From positions 34,629-98,628 of the forward strand of contig DATNCY010000136.1 of NCBI GenBank assembly GCA_035553375.1: DNA of 64,000 bases. The letters are read 5' to 3'. Source of the DNA: JAJPHU01 sp035553375. GTDB lineage: Bacteria > Planctomycetota > Planctomycetia > Gemmatales > Gemmataceae. Each line of letters begins with the position of its first letter. Within the stretch, counting starts at the first letter, position 1. Positions 34,314 through 41,960 of this stretch are shown one piece after another. A program made the position numbers and the translations under genes. The notes below the pieces were generated by a model, which saw only the letters and a list, made by a program, of their open reading frames with translations, ran no database searches and was not told the origin of the DNA.

Positions 34314-35351
34314 ATGGAAACGAGAATCCTTGACCTAGATGGAAGTCTTGTCCGCCAAAAGCTGCTGATCCAGCGAACGCAGCCGGCGATCCTCCCGCTG
34401 GCGGATTGGGGGCCTTCCATCCGCCTCGCTTGCGCTCACGGTTCCTTTCGACGTTTCCAGAATCGTCTGACGCAACTCGCCGGTTCCGAGCGCGACACGC
34501 ATCCTTTTTTGAACTTCATCGGCTCGGGCGACTTTCATCATGTCAGTCTCGCGCTCCTGCGCCGTCTGCGTGGTCCTTTCAATTTATTGGTCCTCGACAA
34601 TCATCCCGACTGGATGCGCGGCATCCCCCTGATGCACTGCGGAACCTGGGTGTATCACGCTGCCCAGTTGTCCGGGGTGCGGCGCATCTTCCACATGGGC
34701 GGCGATGTCGATTTCGATAACGCCTATCGCTGGCTGGCACCGTGGTCGATGCTTCGTTCGGGCAAAATCGTCGTGTCGCCGGCGCGCCGCCGCTTCGCGG
34801 GGCGTCAGTGGGCGAGGGTTGCGCATGGAGCGCTGCGCCGGCACGCCGAGGAACCCACCGGACGCGAGGCAATCGAAGAATGGCTGATGCCCTTCCGCGC
34901 CGACCTGGCCGGTTTTCCGCTGTATATTTCACTCGACAAGGATGTACTGACCGCCTCTGAAACGGCGGTCAATTGGGACTCCGGTTATCTGCGAACGCGC
35001 GAAGCGCTGAATGTTGCACAAGCGTTTCTGGATGCGGCGAAGGGGAACTTGGCGGGGATGGATGTCGTTGGCGATTGGTCGCCGGTGCGCTTGCGCGGGT
35101 TGTTTCGCCGATTCCTACACTGGACGGAGCATCCGTCGCTGACGGTCGATGCGGAACAAGCGACGCGCCGCAATGAAGCCTTGAACCTCCTTCTGCACGA
35201 CCGTTTTGGCATGTTGGAGGGAACGGCTACGATCCGAGCTGACGCCGACGAACGGCCGGCGTCAGCCGGCTGGTACGGTTCTGGACCTCATCAGCGGACG
35301 GACGCCGGCCGTTCGCCTTCGGCGAACGAACCCGTGCGGCACAATAACTGA
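34314..35351 (+). CDS. Arginase/ureohydrolase-fold protein, divergent
   Basis: A 346-residue protein carrying likely di-metal ligands of the ureohydrolase fold: GDFHH at 72-76, DNHPDW at 95-100 (family DAHxD) and SLDKD at 206-210 (family SxDxDxxDP). The usual Gly-rich and Pro positions around these are not kept, so the substrate is probably not arginine; arginase, agmatinase, formiminoglutamase or a deacetylase-like role are all open. I chose the ATG at 34314 (METRILDLDGSL). The C-terminal 35 residues are encoded by a GC-rich inverted repeat (35249-35327), which looks like a replaced tail. Confidence 0.7.
   Translation: METRILDLDGSLVRQKLLIQRTQPAILPLADWGPSIRLACAHGSFRRFQNRLTQLAGSERDTHPFLNFIGSGDFHHVSLALLRRLRGPFNLLVLDNHPDWMRGIPLMHCGTWVYHAAQLSGVRRIFHMGGDVDFDNAYRWLAPWSMLRSGKIVVSPARRRFAGRQWARVAHGALRRHAEEPTGREAIEEWLMPFRADLAGFPLYISLDKDVLTASETAVNWDSGYLRTREALNVAQAFLDAAKGNLAGMDVVGDWSPVRLRGLFRRFLHWTEHPSLTVDAEQATRRNEALNLLLHDRFGMLEGTATIRADADERPASAGWYGSGPHQRTDAGRSPSANEPVRHNN
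35249..35327. repeat. GC-rich inverted repeat forming the 3' end of the arginase-like gene (family F)
   Basis: Arms CGAACGGCCGGCGTC (35249-35263) and its reverse complement (35301-35315) are perfect, and a small TTCGCC/GGCGAA hairpin follows at 35312-35327. A relative lies in the non-coding region at 62247-62309. It overlaps the end of the coding sequence and also lies upstream of the converging lexA stop, so it may serve as terminator for both genes. Confidence 0.7.
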
Positions 35352-35361
35352 CATCGGCTTG

Positions 35362-35967
35362 TCAGCACTTGCGCAGAACACCAACCAGGATGCCGAGAAT
35401 GCAGGATTGGGAATTCGGATCCACGATGATCGGCTGCATCTTGCCGTTGGCCGGCTCCAGACGCACTTGCCCCTTGTCACGCTGGTAACGCTTGAGCGTC
35501 ACCTCATTGTCGATCATCGCCACCACGCGATCGCCGTTCTCGGCCGTCGCTTGCTTGCGGATGACCACGAAATCGCCGTCGTCAATGTGGTCCTCGATCA
35601 TGGATTGTCCGCGCACTTTCAGGGCGAAGTGATCCGGTCCGCAGAACAGATCGCTGAAGTTGAGATGATCTTCTTGCGCCACCGCCTCGGTCGGAGGACC
35701 GGCGGCCACGGAACCAACCAGGGGCAATTCCGCACCCGGCCGGCGATGATCGACCAACTGAATCGCCCGCGCCGAATGGCCCTCGCGAAGAATGAGTCCT
35801 TTCTTGACCAGCGCGTTCAGATGACACATCACGCCGTTGGGCGACTGAATGTGGAACGCCATACCGATCTCGCGCACCGTCGGCCCATAACCGCGCGACT
35901 CGATTTTGTCCTTGATGAAATCGTAAATCTCCCGCTGGCGCGGTGTCAACGTGCTAAAATCCGCCAT
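35362..35967 (-). CDS. lexA: LexA repressor / SOS regulator
   Basis: A 201-residue autocleaving repressor of the SOS response. An N-terminal winged helix (about 1-70, TPRQREIYDFIKDKIESRGYGPTVREI) is followed by the S24 peptidase domain. The cleavage site is Ala89-Gly90 in VGSVAAGPP, and the catalytic dyad is Ser122 (GQSM) and Lys159 (VTLKRY). All key residues are intact, so RecA-stimulated self-cleavage is expected. It is divergent from trpD across 234 bp, which should hold its own operator. Confidence 0.97.
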   Translation of the reverse strand: MADFSTLTPRQREIYDFIKDKIESRGYGPTVREIGMAFHIQSPNGVMCHLNALVKKGLILREGHSARAIQLVDHRRPGAELPLVGSVAAGPPTEAVAQEDHLNFSDLFCGPDHFALKVRGQSMIEDHIDDGDFVVIRKQATAENGDRVVAMIDNEVTLKRYQRDKGQVRLEPANGKMQPIIVDPNSQSCILGILVGVLRKC

Positions 35968-36201
35968 GATCTTCCCCCCTCGGTAAGAGCTTCGTGGAGT
36001 AATGTATGTTTAGGGTCGTTCAACCCTTCTTGCTTTACCGTCGTCTATCTCCTTCTATCGCACGACGTTAATGTGAACCTTAGTATATTAGACGCCCGTA
36101 CACAAATAAAGAGAAATTTTTGGAGTCGGCCGCTGATTCGTGTATGGTCATGCGAAGAGGGCCGATTGCGTGTCCTGAATTGATTTGCGGGAGAGACTCT
36201 T
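35968..36201. promoter_or_regulatory. lexA/trpD divergent promoter region, candidate operator
   Basis: This 234-bp divergent region is locally AT-rich (about 36070-36125), as expected for promoters. One perfect palindrome, AGGGT-N6-ACCCT, lies at 36012-36027, 45-60 nt upstream of lexA. An imperfect palindrome around TAGTATATTA lies near 36081-36090. Either could be an autoregulatory site; the LexA motif of this lineage is not known to me, so this is a suggestion only. Confidence 0.3.
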
Positions 36202-37254
36202 ATGACCCCTTCGTCGTCTGCGCCATCGTGGTTCGCGACGACGCTGGCCGCGCTGCTGGAACGCCGCGATTTATCGGCCATGCACATGTGTGAATTGATG
36301 CATGGCGTTCTCGGCGGCGCATGCGGCGAGTTGGAGATGGCGGCCCTGCTGGTGGCGCTGCACATGAAGGGCGAGACGGCCGACGAATTGGCGGCGGCGG
36401 CGGCCGTACTCCGCGAGTACAGTGTGCCCCTGGCCGCAGGGCGCGACGATGTGCTGGATACCTGCGGCACGGGCGGCGACGGCATAAGCACGTTCAACAT
36501 CAGCACGGCGACGGCCCTGGTTGCGGCTGGCGCCGGTGTGCCGGTCGTCAAGCACGGTAATCGCGCCATGTCCAGCCGCAGCGGTAGCGCGGATGTGTTG
36601 GCGGCGCTGGGCGTGCGCGTCCAACTCGATGCGCCCGCGGCGCGGCGCTGTCTCGATCGCACCGGCATGGCGTTCTGTCTGGCCCCGCATTTCCATCCAC
36701 GCATGCAGCACGTCGGCGCGGTGCGGCGACGGTTGGGTGTGCGCACGCTGTTCAATTGCCTGGGACCATTGGCCAATCCCGCCGGCGCGGCCTATCAACT
36801 TCTCGGAGTGGGGCGAGTGGAATGGCTGGATCGACTGGCGGCCGCGCTGGCGCGTCTGGGCACACGCCGCGCGTTGCTGGTCTGCGGGCGCGATGGACTC
36901 GATGAGGTCAGCTTGTCGGGACCGACGTTGGTGCGTGAGGTGTCCGGCGGCGAGGTGATAATGCGCGAGTGGACGCCGGAAGATTTCGGCCTCGCCCCCT
37001 GCCGATTAGATGAATTGTATGTTGAAGGGCCGCAGCAAAGCGCCGAGGTGATCCGGGCCGTGCTGCGCGGCGAGGAAGGGGCGGCTCGGCGCATGGTGCT
37101 GGCCAACACCGCCGCAGCGTTGCTGGCCGCCGAACGTGTCCAATCGCTACCCGAGGGCGTGGAGTGCGCTACCGAGTCCATCGCCAGCGGCCGCGCCGCT
37201 CGTGTATTGTCCGAACTCGTCGCCTTATCGCAATCGCCAGAGGAAAATACATAG
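36202..37254 (+). CDS. trpD: Anthranilate phosphoribosyltransferase
   Basis: This enzyme transfers phosphoribose from PRPP to anthranilate, the second dedicated step of tryptophan synthesis. The 350 residues have the glycine-rich PRPP loop DTCGTGGDG (GTGGD at 89-93), NISTAT, KHGNRAMSSRSGSAD (117 onward) and NCLGPLANPAG. GGGAGAG precedes the ATG. It is an isolated trp gene here. It ends inside a perfect 23-bp hairpin. A thymidine/pyrimidine phosphorylase is the main family alternative but the GTGGD/KHGNR pattern favours TrpD. Confidence 0.93.
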   Translation: MTPSSSAPSWFATTLAALLERRDLSAMHMCELMHGVLGGACGELEMAALLVALHMKGETADELAAAAAVLREYSVPLAAGRDDVLDTCGTGGDGISTFNISTATALVAAGAGVPVVKHGNRAMSSRSGSADVLAALGVRVQLDAPAARRCLDRTGMAFCLAPHFHPRMQHVGAVRRRLGVRTLFNCLGPLANPAGAAYQLLGVGRVEWLDRLAAALARLGTRRALLVCGRDGLDEVSLSGPTLVREVSGGEVIMREWTPEDFGLAPCRLDELYVEGPQQSAEVIRAVLRGEEGAARRMVLANTAAALLAAERVQSLPEGVECATESIASGRAARVLSELVALSQSPEENT

Positions 37255-37304
37255 CCCCCGGCTTGCCGGGGAACCGTTAACCCCCGGCAAGCCGGGGGCT
37301 ATGT
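37249..37304. terminator. Perfect 23-bp hairpin at the trpD 3' end
   Basis: Arms 37249-37271 and 37282-37304 are perfect reverse complements with core CCCCCGGCTTGCCGGGG and a 10-base loop. The trpD stop lies in the left arm. The right arm ends 17 bp before the start codon of the next gene, so the hairpin could end trpD transcription or lower translation of the downstream gene. Confidence 0.65.
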
Positions 37305-37320
37305 GACAGGAATTCTGCCT

Positions 37321-38244
37321 ATGCCACGCAAGGTTATCATCGTCGGCGATCCGGGCATCGACGGCGCATTTGCCATCGCACTCGCGTTGCGCGATCCGGA
37401 ACTGGAACTGATCGGTCTGGCGGCCAGCGCCGGCAATGTGCCGGCGGACCAGGCCACCCGCAATGTTCAGATCCTTATCGAACAACTCGACCCACCGCGC
37501 TGGCCGCGCCTGGGCGCTGCTTTGGCCGTTGACTACGGCATTGACGCCGTCAAGCTGCATGGCCCCGGCGGACTGGGAGGGGCGGATTTTCCCTGCGCCC
37601 AACTCCATCATCCGCATGCCAGTGATAAACTCATTAGCGATCTGGTACATCTTCATCCCAAGGAAGTTTCGATCGTCCTGATGGGACCAGCCACCGTTTT
37701 CGCCCGAGCGCTGGATCGCGATACGGAGATGGCCACACTGATTGAGCGTCTCATCGTGGTCGGCGGGGCATGGCACGAACCGGGCGACGCCAGTCCCGTC
37801 GGCGAATTTCACTTCTTCTGCGATCCCCTCGCCGCGCGCCAGGTGCTGCGCTGTGGAGCACCCATCACGCTCCTGCCGCTCGACGTGACGCGCAAACTGT
37901 TATTCTCGCCCACGGAACTGTTGCAACTACCGGCCGCAGAGTCGCGAACCACGACTTTTCTGCGGCAAATCGTCCCGCAAGGCATCGCAGGCACGTCGAG
38001 TTTGTATGGCGTAGAGGGATTCCACTTGCAGGACATACTCGGCCTCATCCCGTTGACGCTGCGTGGGGCCGTCACCACCCGCCTCGTGGCCGCCGACGTG
38101 GAAGTACGCGGCGAACTGACGCGCGGCATGAGCGTCTTCGATACCCGCTGGGCGAGCAGCGCCAAACCCAACGTCGAACTGGCAACCGGCGTCGATGTCG
38201 CGGCCGTGCGCCAATACATCCAGCGAACGCTCAAGACGGAGTAG
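37321..38244 (+). CDS. Inosine/uridine-type nucleoside hydrolase-like protein with altered calcium site
   Basis: A 308-residue protein of the nucleoside hydrolase fold. The N-terminal motif reads VGDPGIDGA (8-16) where active enzymes have DxDPGxDDA: the first Asp is Val8 and the last is Gly15, leaving Asp10 and Asp14. A later motif GEFHFFCDPLAA corresponds to AEFNxxxDPEAA, with the Asn replaced. The late DxxxA element is GFHLQDILGL. Three positions expected to ligate calcium or ribose are therefore changed, so hydrolase activity is doubtful or the substrate differs. AGGAAT lies 8 nt before the ATG. It follows trpD in the same direction. Confidence 0.78.
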   Translation: MPRKVIIVGDPGIDGAFAIALALRDPELELIGLAASAGNVPADQATRNVQILIEQLDPPRWPRLGAALAVDYGIDAVKLHGPGGLGGADFPCAQLHHPHASDKLISDLVHLHPKEVSIVLMGPATVFARALDRDTEMATLIERLIVVGGAWHEPGDASPVGEFHFFCDPLAARQVLRCGAPITLLPLDVTRKLLFSPTELLQLPAAESRTTTFLRQIVPQGIAGTSSLYGVEGFHLQDILGLIPLTLRGAVTTRLVAADVEVRGELTRGMSVFDTRWASSAKPNVELATGVDVAAVRQYIQRTLKTE

Positions 38245-38264
38245 CGGCTCCAGAGTGTCCCTTT

Positions 38265-38498
38265 GGATTTTGACGGGAGGGGCGGGTTGCCCCGCCTAAT
38301 AGAGCGAAAACGCTAAAACAGTAGGTGCCGCGAGCCGAGCGGCACTTGTTCCCGTCCGGCTCGGCTCGCCGGACCTACCCGTAGGTGCCGCGAGCCGAGC
38401 GGCACGCATTGGGTAGGTGCCGCGAGCCGAGCAGCACAGAATCCAGTCCGGCTCGGCTCGCCGGACCTACGGCGGGCGAGGCAACCCCGCCAAAATCC
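38265..38498. repeat. REP/BIME-like cluster 3 nested in an outer inverted repeat
   Basis: Outer arms 38265-38296 and 38471-38498 are imperfect reverse complements (shared GGATTTTG and GGGTTGCC blocks). Inside are forward units at 38321-38345, 38381-38405 and 38413-38437 (last with a one-base stem change) and inverted units at 38354-38378 and 38446-38470. The motif AGAGCGAAAACGC, which flanks cluster 2, also lies left of the first unit. The gap 38245-38619 has no gene. Confidence 0.85.
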
Positions 38499-38619
38499 GC
38501 AGGTACACCCCCTCTTTTCTCCTGCTTGCCCATTTACATCAAGCCGGAAAGGCTGGATAGTCGATGACGACTATACCTGGCGTGAATCTCGGCTTGTCCA
38601 AGACAAAAGGTAGCTTGCT

Positions 38620-39120
38620 ATGCCCGACGTTGATCTCCTCTCCGATGGAAAGTTCGATCCTACTCAGGCGATGGATCTGGCCTTGCTCGTTGACCTGGAA
38701 GCACGCTGGGAGAACCTGCGTGTCACGGCATCGCCCTCAATGGAGGGACAACCCGGCTTGCAGATGCTTGCTGCCAAGCAGAAAGCCTACGATGCTTTTC
38801 GGTCCAAGCTGGCAGCCTATAACAAGCGGTATCGGACCACCCATCTGCCCGAACTGCTGCTCAACACTCCGGCCCGGCTTGGACTGTGGTGTCGGGCAAT
38901 GCGCGACCTTTACACGCAGGTCGCGCATGTTCCGCAGGCTCCATTTCCAGCCAACCTCATGGAGAAAGCCTACCGCTGGGCTGATCGCGTGGCTGAGAAG
39001 AGGGGGAAGTGTCGGATCAGTCGCTCCAATCCGTCAAGCACCCTTCAGGCTGCTATTCTGGACCTGGAAGCCTTGATTCAATGGTGCGCCGACCTGGCCA
39101 CGGTTGCGCCCGCCGCATAA
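38620..39120 (+). CDS. Hypothetical protein
   Basis: A 166-residue soluble, mostly helical protein that I do not recognise. It has no signal peptide, membrane segment or metal motif. An acidic start (MPDVDLLSDGKFDPTQAMDL) is followed by amphipathic helices with many Leu, Ala and Arg. AAAGGTAG lies about 10 nt before the ATG and codon use resembles its neighbours, which supports translation. It converges with the DUF1501 gene across 67 bp. Confidence 0.55.
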   Translation: MPDVDLLSDGKFDPTQAMDLALLVDLEARWENLRVTASPSMEGQPGLQMLAAKQKAYDAFRSKLAAYNKRYRTTHLPELLLNTPARLGLWCRAMRDLYTQVAHVPQAPFPANLMEKAYRWADRVAEKRGKCRISRSNPSSTLQAAILDLEALIQWCADLATVAPAA

Positions 39121-39187
39121 TGGTCATCGCGGGACCGGTTTCTCGTAGGGATCACAAACGAGGAGGCATACGCCGCTTCGGTTTCAC

Positions 39188-40594
39188 CTATCCTAACACC
39201 GCATGGATTGGTTTTCCGGTGCCGACGACCAGGGGACGCCCCTGTTGATCCATAAGGTGCGTGCGCGGATCAATACCCAGGCAATGATAGATGGTGGCGG
39301 CGACATCGCCAGGACCGACTGGGTTCCTGGATGGATACGCCGCGCTGCGATCCGAGGAGCCGTAGACCTGACCGCCCCGAACTCCGCCGCCAGCCATCAC
39401 GACGGAATAACAGAAGGACCAGTGATCGCGGCCCGCGCCGCCGTTGATGCGTGGCGTGCGGCCCATGTCGCCCATCCAAACGACAAGCGTCTCGTCCAGG
39501 AGGCCGCGACACTGTAAGTCTTCCAGTAACACCGACACGCCCCGATCCATCGGCGGGAGCAAGGAATTTTTCAGGGACTGGAAGTTGCCTCCATGCGTAT
39601 CCCAATCGCGGTTGCCCACTGAGTACAGAGTAACCATGGGAACCCCGGCCTCCACGAGTCGTCTCGCCAGAAGACAGTTCCCGGCGAAGGAAGTCGGCCC
39701 ATAAAGGTCGCGGACCGCCTGCGGTTCCTTGGTGAGATCGAAGGCCGCACGGCTCGCGGAAGAGGAAAGAAGCTTGTAGGCCCTTCGGGTGCAATCGTCG
39801 AGGTTGCGCATGCTGGCCGTGGCTTCCAGAGTCGCGCTGGAGCGGTTCATTTGCTCCAGCAATTTTCGTCGCCCCTCCAGCCGCGAACTATCTCCTGCCG
39901 CCAGCAAGGATGTGACGCCGCCCAGGTCAAGGACGCCGTTGATGGGACGCACGAAAGGGACCGTAAAGGGATCATAGGCCTTACCGAGACAGCCTGCATT
40001 TTGGCCCAGGCTGTCATTGTTGCCGAAATGGCGTAGGTCGCCGAGGGTGACGTAGGAGAACACGGCTTTGTCAGCGGGACGCAGTTTGCTGGCCACCGAT
40101 CCCAAGGAGGGTAAATCCTGGGGAGTGGCGGGAGGTTCGATACCCAGAATCGCGTTCTTGGGGTGCGAATGTCCCGTCAGGGCCAGATAGGCGCCGATGG
40201 CGTGATCGTTATCACGATGGGTGACAGATCGGAGAATGGCGTAATGGTTCGCCAACTTGGCGAGGCGAGGCAAATGTTCGGTAATGGCAATTCCAGGCAC
40301 TCGGGTGGCCGTGGGTTTGAATTCGCCACGGATTTCCTTGGGCGCGTCCGGTTTCAAGTCCCAGATGTCCAGGTGGGAAGGGCCGCCGTAGTTGAAGATC
40401 AAGATGCAGGCTTTAGCTTTGCCGAAAGAGCCGCCCGACTTGCTGCCCCTGGAAGTTTTGCCGGCGGCCGCGGCTCGGGATCGTAAACAGTCGGACCAGG
40501 TCAGCCCGGTGAATGCCAGCCCGCCGACCCGCAGAACCTCGCGACGGCTGAGGCCGTCACATAGTCGAACGCTTCGACCGAGGAGAGAGAGCAT
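39188..40594 (-). CDS. DUF1501 protein, Tat-exported alkaline-phosphatase-superfamily member
   Basis: A 468-residue protein typical of planctomycetes. A twin-arginine signal SRREVLRVGGLAFTGL lies at about 16-31. Conserved DUF1501 segments are NYGGPSHLDIWDLKPDAP, the HLPRLAKLANHYAILRSVTH block, WDTHGGNF, and VWMGDMGRTPRINGGAGRDHW near the end, followed by GDVAATIYHCLGIDP. DUF1501 genes usually sit next to a DUF1549/DUF1553 cytochrome-like gene; here the partner is absent, so it is an orphan copy. It is probably periplasmic; its substrate is unknown. Confidence 0.92.
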   Translation of the reverse strand: MLSLLGRSVRLCDGLSRREVLRVGGLAFTGLTWSDCLRSRAAAAGKTSRGSKSGGSFGKAKACILIFNYGGPSHLDIWDLKPDAPKEIRGEFKPTATRVPGIAITEHLPRLAKLANHYAILRSVTHRDNDHAIGAYLALTGHSHPKNAILGIEPPATPQDLPSLGSVASKLRPADKAVFSYVTLGDLRHFGNNDSLGQNAGCLGKAYDPFTVPFVRPINGVLDLGGVTSLLAAGDSSRLEGRRKLLEQMNRSSATLEATASMRNLDDCTRRAYKLLSSSASRAAFDLTKEPQAVRDLYGPTSFAGNCLLARRLVEAGVPMVTLYSVGNRDWDTHGGNFQSLKNSLLPPMDRGVSVLLEDLQCRGLLDETLVVWMGDMGRTPRINGGAGRDHWSFCYSVVMAGGGVRGGQVYGSSDRSAAYPSRNPVGPGDVAATIYHCLGIDPRTHLMDQQGRPLVVGTGKPIHAVLG

Positions 40595-40747
40595 AAGGAT
40601 TCCTCACGAATGTACCATCCGTCACCGCATCCCAGGTTAGGTCGAAGATAAGCCTATCCCAGCACGGCGAACACATCCACAGAATAATTGGTGGGTACTC
40701 GAGTACTCTGTCGGAACTGCTGGACGATAAGAGCGGTATTTCAGGAG

Positions 40748-40921
40748 TTCCGGCTCGGCTCGCCGGACCTACCAGTAGGTGCCGCGAGCCGAGCGGCACT
40801 CGCAGTCCGGCTCGGCTCGCCGGACCTACCGCCAGTAGGTGCCGCGAGCCGAGCGGCACGGATTGCGTAGGTGCCGCGAGCCGAGCGGCACTCGCAGTCC
40901 GGCTCGGCTCGCAACACCTAC
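40748..40921. repeat. REP/BIME-like cluster 4
   Basis: Forward units at 40775-40799, 40835-40859 and 40867-40891 (foot GTAG, stem GTGCCGC, loop GAGCCGA). Inverted units at 40748-40772, 40805-40829 and 40897-40921. The last is the same stem-broken variant (CGCAACACCTAC) seen at the end of cluster 2. The cluster lies between the start of the DUF1501 gene and the stop of a lipoprotein gene, both on the minus strand. The rest of 40595-40747 shows no gene. Confidence 0.87.
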
Positions 40922-40940
40922 TCCATGCGGTTCGTACCTG

Positions 40941-41399
40941 TTACTCACCTAACCTTACGGCGGGGTTGCTGCTTCTTGAAGGGGTCGCCGTTCCGGGAGC
41001 AGCGGACTTCGGAGCCTTCCCTGTGTGTCGCCGGGTCTTATGGCTCTCTTTGCTTTTTTTCAACGCGGCAGGGATGGTGACGGGAAGAGTTAAGGTGTCC
41101 GCGACGGCGGAAACCGGCAAGTCAATGGCCAGCATGCAGACTCCGCAGCCGGCACAGAAAGTCTTTGTCATCAGCTTCTCGCCCGAAGAAGGGATGTTGG
41201 GCTGAGAGGCGAAAGAAGGGCATGCGGCTGAAAAAGCCTCCGCTAGATGGCTCGCCCCATTTTGGGCGTCTTGCTTCACGCCGCCGTAGATCTCCCGAGG
41301 AGCCGTTCCCTTGGCACCCAAACAATTCACCGCCGTCCCGCAGCCGCACAGGGCGGAAGCCAGTACGGCCGCCAGACAAGCCGCCATCCTTCGGCGCAT
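40941..41399 (-). CDS. YceK/YidQ-like lipoprotein
   Basis: A 152-residue lipoprotein. The signal MRRRMAACLAAVLASALC has its lipid Cys at 18 (ALCGCG). The mature start CGTAVNCLG, an IYGGVKQD segment and IDLPVSAVADTLTLPVTIP match the small YceK/YidQ (DUF1375) family, whose members carry a xYxGxxxD and LDxPxSxVxDTLxLP pattern; the function is not established. An inserted Cys-rich stretch (TKFCAGCGVC-like, about 79-90) is unusual for the family. GGGAGA precedes the ATG. The C-terminal 40 residues are basic and Ser/Pro-rich. Confidence 0.75.
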   Translation of the reverse strand: MRRRMAACLAAVLASALCGCGTAVNCLGAKGTAPREIYGGVKQDAQNGASHLAEAFSAACPSFASQPNIPSSGEKLMTKTFCAGCGVCMLAIDLPVSAVADTLTLPVTIPAALKKSKESHKTRRHTGKAPKSAAPGTATPSRSSNPAVRLGE

Positions 41400-41582
41400 G
41401 ATTATATCTCCCGTGAGGTGGCTTGTATGACATAGCCAAGGGGAGAGGTCAAGTCCGATCCAGAGGCTGGGATGGACTTATGGCCTTTGCGAAAGTGCCA
41501 ATCCGCCTGCGTCAACGCTTCAAATCGCCGTAACCGGCCAATCCCATGTTCCACCCCAACACGCCGACGCGAAAGCGCCTTA

Positions 41583-41633
41583 GCCAGCCCGCAGCGCCAG
41601 CAAGAGAATCCCTTGCTGGCGCTGCGGGCTGGC
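41583..41633. terminator. 22-bp hairpin downstream of tRNA-Ser (family A)
   Basis: Arms 41583-41604 and 41612-41633 are perfect reverse complements of the same family as 12548-12595. It lies about 50 bp beyond the 3' end of the minus-strand tRNA and could end its transcript. The right flank GGCCAAAA is shared with other copies. Confidence 0.6.
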
Positions 41634-41684
41634 CAAAAGGTTCGTGCTTCAGATAGGTCGCGGAAAATTATTGTCTGAGAAAAG

Positions 41685-41773
41685 CGGAGAGGGGGGGATT
41701 CGAACCCCCGGTGAGGTTTGACCCCCACACGGCATTTCCAGTGCCGCACAATCGGCCGCTCTGTCACCTCTCC
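41685..41773 (-). tRNA. tRNA-Ser (anticodon GGA)
   Basis: An 89-nt class II tRNA on the minus strand. Acceptor strands GGAGAGG (5') and CCTCTCC (3') pair fully, with discriminator G. The D-arm is followed by anticodon stem CGGCA/TGCCG enclosing loop CTGGAAA, so the anticodon is GGA. A long variable arm (TGTGGGGGTCAAACCTCACC) and a T-arm with GGTTCGAATCC complete the fold. CCA is not encoded. It reads UCC and UCU codons. Confidence 0.95.
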
Positions 41774-41960
41774 GAGACGAACTTTCCTCAACAGACTGGC
41801 ATGTTAGCGAAGTGCCGGCGTTCCGTCAATCAACGCGCCGGCTGATGTCGCGAGGGGCAACGCTGACCTTTGTTACACGCTTGTTACTTGCCATTTCGCC
41901 TCGACCGGCGATGATGAGGCTTGCTGAGATGTCACGACATCTCGCTCTCGGAGGGCTTCT

